Shown: in pieces, positions 58,301-64,000 of the stretch
Layout of the letters: every line of letters starts with the position of its first letter
How positions within the stretch are numbered: position 1 is the stretch's first letter
Origin: Rotaria macrura
Taxonomy: Eukaryota; Rotifera; Eurotatoria; Philodinida; Philodinidae
NCBI GenBank assembly: GCA_900239685.1
Contig: OENT01000162.1
Location: 1-64,000 of the forward strand
Length of the DNA: 64,000 nucleotides
Direction: 5' to 3'
The notes under the pieces: generated by a model
What the model was told of the DNA's origin: nothing
Databases searched by the model: none
What the model saw: only the letters and a program-made list of their open reading frames with translations
Program-made: the position numbers and the translations under genes

Positions 58301-61044
58301 GTTACATGCATATAGAATGAGATCGAGCATGTTCTATCTGATGAGAGATCCCAATAAGTAGTTTTCTTGATTACTCGAACTAATGTCGAAATTAAAAATC
58401 TTAAAAGAGAAATGTAGAAGCTAAAAACTGTACAAGTATAAACATTGACAAATACCAATGCCAAAAAATAAAAATTATCGAAATATATGTTTCCCGACAG
58501 TTCCTAATATTTGATCTTAGATGAAGTGCAATATGAAAAGAATGTTTGATTACTTCAATGAAGATGACACTATAAATTAATTACTAGTAGTTTTGCAACG
58601 AATTTACTTATCGGCTTGTCATATGTTGTTGAAAACAAGAAAAAATAGATATAAAACTTGTACAACACCAGCTAATTCATTGATTTAAGTTCTTTGCATA
58701 TTTTTATTCTTTTTATTCACAAAAAAAGAACATCTTTCTGTACGGATGTAAATTCTACAAATGAAATAAATGTATTGAACATTTTACCTTTAACTGAAGA
58801 CTGATTCATATGACTTCGAGATTTTTATCTTTCGACATATTTATGGTTCGAGATTTTTATTATTGAAGGATTTTCTTTTCAAGATTTATATATTCTACAT
58901 GTTTAACTTTTGAGTTTTGAGTTTCAAGATTTTTATTTTTTTTGTACTTTTCAAGGTAGTTTTTTCGAGATTTTTATCTTTCGAGATTTTTATTTTCGAT
59001 CAAAGCAGGATGCTCTGTTTTCGTACGGTTCGTTAACTAATTTGAAATATTTTCTGATAATATACCATATTGATGAAAGCTACAGGCATTGCTAAAAACA
59101 TTATTGAAGTCCTATCCTCCAAACACAATATTAAATCTTTTCATTGATTGTTATCATTATATATTTGAAAAAAAAACAAACTTTGATATCGTTCAACTAT
59201 TTCTGTAACTCTCTTTCTCATTCAAAAGTTCACATGTGTTCTGATAGAATTTTCTCTTGAATAAAACAACATTCAACTGAATATAAATAAACACGATTTC
59301 ATATCTTGCACTCAGATATGTATTTTAGTTTTCAGTAAAAATCTTTATACTATAATATCAGATTGTACTAAAATCCATTACTCTTCATGGTAATATTCTT
59401 CCGATTTCTTTGTGTAACCTTTTTATTACTAAGTTATTAAAAAGAAACGACTATTTAAATTTCGATAAAATAAAATCTCAAGATGTAATATCCAGAGAGA
59501 AAAAAAACATTCGAATTTCTCTATATAAGTATAGTCTTCCGCAAAAGAAAACCTCGAAAGATGTCCTCTCATTCTAAAATCAGTTGGTCAGTTTAAGATG
59601 GATATTACTATGAGTGGTTTATTTCTTGTTTATCATTGCTTCGTCATCTCTTGCTGTCTATGCTCTTGAACGATGTTTGTTTGTTTGTTTTTTTCTTTTT
59701 CTATGTAGTGATTGTGCATCTTCAAGGTGTGTTTATGTTGGATGCAATAATCGTCTTTTTCAAATGCAGTCACATCTACATATTATCCTCATGTTACTTT
59801 TCATCGACTTTTTCCGCTTTATTGATTTGTTCTCATAAACTTTTTAAAAAAGCTTCAAACTTCTTCACATGTTGTCTAATAATTATAATCATGTCTACTA
59901 TGAACTATACCATCTATTTTCTATTCCAATTATTCGAAACTTTTGCTGTCGAAAAATGAGTCTTTCGAAGTTTTTTTTGAATTTCTAAACGACACGTTTT
60001 TGAGCTTTGAACTGTTCGAATTCGATTGTTTCGAAATTCGGACATGATAATTTTGACAAGTACTAACAAACAATTGAGAAAACTACTGAAATTACCTATC
60101 GAATAGAGTAGAGAAGAGTAGGCTGAACATGTACACGCACATTGATGACGACCATCATTTATTTTAATCGATTTCTTGACACGAAAAATAAACATCCTAT
60201 CACTGACTCTAATTGTTCCTTCTTTTTTGGACACTTTGTGAAATAATTTGTCATAGAAGATATGAAATTTTTTCTCAAGGACTACTTTGATGAGTTATCA
60301 ATCTCGATTTTTTGTTAGAAAACAGATTCTACCTATTGATAGACATTAGAATCAACTAAGTAAATTGAGATGAATTTTTTTTAAACATGAGGAAATGAAT
60401 GAAGTCTTTAAAATAATTCTCATTGATACGAGAAATTCAGTTTTACTCACTGCGTAATTTACATGTAGAAATAATATTTTGATCGTGAATATTTTTCGTG
60501 TCCAGTAATTATAAGACCATACGAAATTATGAAGAACTAGAATATTTATACTTTCTTACATAGTATACTCACTAAAGACTTGATATTTTTCTCATTTTGC
60601 GATTCATATTACTTTTAATTCACAAACTTTTAAGAGAGGTTCTTTATTAAAGAAGACTGTGGTCAATGAACCATTAAGTAACTAGTTATCTAAACTAGAC
60701 ATCATGAAAAGAAAATAAATGCATGATTATAACGGATTTTCATATTTCCATGACAAAGAATACCAATATTCTTTCATAGGACATAATCATGTATTCTATG
60801 TAAGATGTGAATTGAAAAGAGAAAAAGAACTATTTCCAATGAATGATGACTGCATCAGATGTTTGTTATTTTTGTCTTTCTAGGGCCTGTAATATTTTCT
60901 AGTGATTGATGAAAATACTTAAACATTGATCGAATTTAGAGCATCACGTGCACGCGGTATTATCAAGGTCATCGTAGGCGCAAAGCGAAAGAAAAAGGTC
61001 CTGTTCAAACAGCGAAAAGCATTATTTATTTTTCTCGTTTACCG
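55304..61044. other. Long gene-poor stretch
   Basis: About 5.7 kb with no supported gene. Apart from a degenerate tandem repeat (58815-59000, listed separately), the sequence is AT-rich with mixed homopolymers. Open frames at 57346-57546 and 59614-59959 are rich in Phe/Leu or otherwise low-complexity and have no partners. The stretch ends at the TATA-like sequence of the first carbonic anhydrase gene. Confidence 0.4.
58815..59000 (+). repeat. Degenerate tandem repeat of TTCGAGATTTTTAT
   Basis: The unit TTCGAGATTTTTAT(C/T) occurs at least seven times in clean or mutated form (for example 58815, 58847, 58970 and 58980), with copies such as TTCAAGATTTTTAT and irregular spacing. It is a short decaying minisatellite. 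Confidence 0.55.
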
Positions 61045-61053
61045 TATATATAA
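61045..61053 (+). promoter_or_regulatory. TATA box of the first carbonic anhydrase gene (probable)
   Basis: TATATATAA within ACCGTATATATAATTGGCGA lies about 67 bp before the ATG at 61120, a reasonable spacing for a core promoter with a short 5' UTR. This is a prediction from position and sequence only. Confidence 0.4.
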
Positions 61054-61119
61054 TTGGCGAGCACAGGTGTGCTGTTATTTGATAACGTTTGAAATAAATT
61101 TTTAGTATACTTGTTATTT

Positions 61120-62184
61120 ATGAAAACTCGTGACCTTTACTTTCTTTTTTATCTGTTCATCAGTGTGTCCGCTAATCAATGGAACTATGGACATCTTGGA
61201 CCCGATGTTTGGAGCGATTACTATCCATTATGCTCGGGTAAATCTCAATCGCCAATAAATATTTTGACAGCATGTACTGTCTATAAAGATTTCAAACCAT
61301 TTAATTTTATTATAAAACATGATAAAGAACAATCTTTCATATTAAAAAATAATGGGCATACAATTATCGGAATAGTTAACGATGAATCGCCAATTCAGTT
61401 AACCGGTGGTGGTCTAAATGGAACATTCGATTTAGTTAATTTTCATTTACATTGGGGAGAAAATTATAGATCAGGCAGTGAACATCAAGTGTAAATATAT
61501 AAAATGAAAAGAATAGTAATGACATAAGTACCTTGTTTTGTTTTCTTTTTTGTTAGGAATGGTTTTAAATATGCCGGTGAAATACATTTTGTGTATCGAA
61601 ATCAGTTAACATCTCAAATGGCTGTACTTGGCATGTTCATGCAAAGTTATTCAGATAATAGAGATATGACTTTCGATAGAAATGAAAACACAAGACAAGA
61701 ATGGGGAAAATTTTTTGATAAAGTGCTAATGTTAAAATCTGCAAATGATTCCTTTCCATTTGAGTTCAATGTAACATCGCTACGAGGTGAAAATTTAGAT
61801 GATTTCTGGAGATACGATGGTTCATTGACGACGCCACCATGTACAGAAGATATTATTTGGACAATATTCAAGAGACCTATTGGCTTTATGGAAGAACAAT
61901 TGAAAGTATTGCGAGATACTATAATGGAAGATTTTCGTGCTCCTCAACCATTGTTTAATCGAACTGTTTATCGAAATTTTGTTTATGAAACATTATCATC
62001 GATACCAGATTATAATCGATGTTCATTAGATTCACAAAATGAAAATCTGTTAGTGTTCGGTGTAGTACACTGTTCGACATATTCCTTTTTTGCGTTTATT
62101 TTAATATTTTATTCTGCTTTAATAATTATTTTATTTGTCTTCTGCAAATTGCGTTATTCGATGCGCAGAAAAAAATTTGAATAA
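61120..62184 (+). CDS. Alpha-carbonic anhydrase, secreted/membrane-anchored, copy 1
   Basis: Exons 61120-61490 and 61557-62184 (phase 2), 332 aa. The ATG at 61120 is the first in frame and starts a signal peptide (MKTRDLYFLFYLFISVSA). The alpha-CA domain begins NQWNYGHLGPDVW and QSPINI. Catalytic parts are complete: the zinc histidines in NFHLHWGEN (two) and GEIHFVYRN (third), the proton-shuttle position in NNGHTIIG, Glu of GSEHQV, and Thr of SLTTPPCTEDIIW. One C-terminal span (YSFFAFILIFYSALIIILFV) with a basic end (RYSMRRKKFE) makes it type I with the enzyme outside the cell. It should interconvert CO2 and bicarbonate at the cell surface. A very similar gene follows in the same direction 700 bp away with its intron at the same place, so the pair is a tandem duplication. 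Confidence 0.93.
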
Positions 62185-62884
62185 ATGTAAAAAATATCTT
62201 ATTTAGTGTAAGAATATTGGTCACCTAATTAATGATTAAGTTTTTTTATTTGTCTCGATTAGGAGCAAACTAAGTTAGTTCACATTTTAAAACTCACGTT
62301 ACGTTTTAAAGACAACAAAAGTGATCGTACGTTGATAAAGTCAAAAGTAAATGAATCGGAAGATTACCGAAACAGGAAAACTTGAAAAAATGCATCGATT
62401 AGATATATTTTGAATATCGTCATTTTTTTTTCATCGTTTTGAAATGCATTATCTGTGCTATCTAATCACATTGCATAAATCGTCCATAATGACAGTGCGA
62501 GAATTGTACATTCAGTTTTCTTCTCGAGCAACTCTACTGAAAATTTTCCATCGTAGATGACTATAAATAAACAGTCGAACAACATATATTATGGTTATTT
62601 CGGCAACTGAAAGAAATTTTTAATCAAAACAAAAAACAGCGCATAGATATGTGCTATGCTAAAACATTTAAATGATAAGAAATAGATCCTCCTTTGCTTT
62701 GGGCATTGACGACTACTGCTATTTTGCACATTATACTTTTTATTGGGCAATGATTTGCATTTCATTTTCAGAATATATATAGGTTTAAATATTGTTTTTT
62801 TTTCTCAGAAGATCTTGGATACTGATACATATTAATAAGTAGAGAGAGAGAGAGCGAGATTGTGCTATTTTCAAAGCATTCAAT
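62185..62884. promoter_or_regulatory. Spacer between the tandem carbonic anhydrase genes, with a TATA-like site
   Basis: This 700 bp spacer holds the 3' UTR of copy 1 and the promoter of copy 2. TATATATA at 62774-62781 is about 104 bp before the copy-2 ATG, followed by a (GA)n run near 62842-62856. The spacing is too wide for simple polycistronic processing, so each copy probably has its own promoter. Confidence 0.4.
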
Positions 62885-64000
62885 ATGATGATATATCTCG
62901 GATTGGCTTTTGTTCCATTATTTTTGTTTGTGACCTATGCCGAACATGCTCATGATTGGAATTATGGTGCATTGGGACCTGACGTTTGGTTTGAAACCTA
63001 TCCCGCATGTCGTGGTCAATTACAATCACCAATCAATATTTTAACAGCATGTACCATTTATAAAAATTATACACCATTCTCATTTGGTTCTGGCTATAAT
63101 GAAGAACACTATTTTACAATCAGAAACAATGGACATAGCATTGTCGGTACGTTCGATAATAATTCCAATCTAACAACTTTACAACTTACGGGCGGTGACT
63201 TGGCGGGCACATTCGAATTTGTGAACTTCCACTTACATTGGGGAGCAAACCATAAGTCAGGCAGTGAACACGAATTGTAAGTTTAATAATTACAATTTCA
63301 AAGAGATTCTGTGGAATTTGTGAAATATCGAAAAAAAAGGTGGTAGCCACAAAGTGTAATAGATATTAAACTTAAGTTTTTTCTTCGTTCAGAGTTATAA
63401 CAGATGATTTCTCAAGATTCACTCTCATGTACTAAGTTCTGTTTTTCTCTTTGTTTCAATAGAAATGGGAATAGTTATGCAGGTGAAATTCATTTTGTCT
63501 ATATGAATCCTATAACAAATCAAACTGCTGTACTTGGTATTTTTATGACAAGTTTACTTGTTGATAATCAAACACAACCAAGTATCGTTCGTTCTTTAAA
63601 TACAGATACGCAAGCAGAATGGAAGAAGTATTTTGATTTAGCACAGACGTTACAATTTGAAAATAATTCAACAACAATTAATTTAAGTTTGGCCTTACTT
63701 ATGGGTGACCATTTGAACGATTTTTGGCGATATGAAGGTTCATTAACCACACCACCATGTACAGAAGGTATTATTTGGACAATATTTAAAGAGCCAATAT
63801 TGTTTCCCGAAAGTGAATTTGAAAGTCTTCGAGAAGACGTATATTTTGAAGATTATCGTCGTCCACAACCTTTATATGCACGAAACATTTATCGAAATTT
63901 TTTAAATGAGTCAATATCATCCATACCAGATTATATCTGTTGTTCAAGAAAAGACCCAATTTTAATACCTAATTTATTGACATCGTCATTGCTATACATA
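62885..64000 (+). CDS. Alpha-carbonic anhydrase, copy 2 (3' end outside window)
   Basis: Exons 62885-63276 and 63473 to the window end; the frame is still open at 64000, so the last part is missing. The signal peptide is MMIYLGLAFVPLFLFVTYAE. The catalytic set is intact: QSPINI, NNGHSIVG, NFHLHWGANHKSGSEHEL, GEIHFVYMN and SLTTPPCTEGIIWTIF. Several N-glycosylation sequons (NYT, NNSN, NNST) fit an extracellular enzyme. The visible end (ILIPNLLTSSLLYI) is where copy 1 enters its membrane span, so a C-terminal anchor is likely. The intron splits the same codon position as in copy 1 (after SEHxx) but is longer (196 nt). Differences are concentrated outside the active site. Confidence 0.92.

Noticed and set aside
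59614-60234. Overlapping frames of about 75-107 codons on both strands
   Set aside because: Hydrophobic low-complexity translations typical of T-rich DNA; no start context or motif.
1-64000. tRNA, rRNA, CRISPR or bacterial-type operons
   Set aside because: No cloverleaf with a GGTTCRAATCC-like arm, no rRNA core sequence and no regular direct repeats with spacers were seen; the gene structure is eukaryotic throughout.

Overview
The window looks like nuclear DNA of a small invertebrate, most likely a bdelloid rotifer (Adineta/Rotaria type). The DNA is strongly AT-rich. Genes are split by many 50-70 nt GT-AG introns. Orthologues are metazoan (Axin, CPEB1, NDUFS3, importin alpha, a radial spoke head protein). 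One single-exon gene joins a divergent N-terminal domain, an R-S-E type ADP-ribosyltransferase and tetratricopeptide repeats, an architecture I associate with bdelloid gene families. Species identity is inference. Exon models were built by hand from reading frame, splice consensus and phase; internal exon phases agree in every model given with exon coordinates.

Layout, left to right. 100-582 (+): C-terminal exons of a PRAS40/Lobe-like TORC1 regulator. 3756-4422: a 667 bp foldback element. 4676-6724 (-): the ADP-ribosyltransferase-TPR gene. 10666-15552 (+): a radial spoke head protein that appears to carry an N-terminal PDZ-like domain. 17608-21015 (-): importin alpha. 21955-28809 (-): a 16-exon F-box/WD40 gene. 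Two of its introns each hold a complete gene on the opposite strand, a fibronectin-III-like membrane protein (24032-24826) and a proline-rich protein (26674-27922). A third intron holds a terminal-inverted-repeat element (22591-23270). 29952-30304 (-): a small single-pass membrane protein.

37188 down to 32627 (-): four genes in a row, a histone-fold (TAF12-like) protein, RPA3, NDUFS3 and mitochondrial bL36. Gaps are 47, 102 and 151 bp, and each downstream start has a pyrimidine-rich AG acceptor just before it, so this is a candidate trans-spliced operon. 40437-42956 (+): a compact Axin (RGS plus DIX). 45137-45740 (+): a 5'-truncated LINE fragment. 46826-49005 (-): a CPEB1/Orb-type translational regulator. 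54650-55303 (-): a GNAT acetyltransferase. 61120-62184 and 62885-64000 (+): two tandem secreted or membrane alpha-carbonic anhydrases, the second cut by the window edge.

The genes are not one pathway. They cover signalling (PRAS40, Axin, F-box/WD40), ciliary motility, nuclear import, DNA replication, mitochondrial function, translational control and CO2 chemistry. Long stretches (6.7-10.0, 37.2-40.4, 49.0-54.6 and 55.3-61.1 kb) show no gene I can support. I saw no tRNA, rRNA or CRISPR array.
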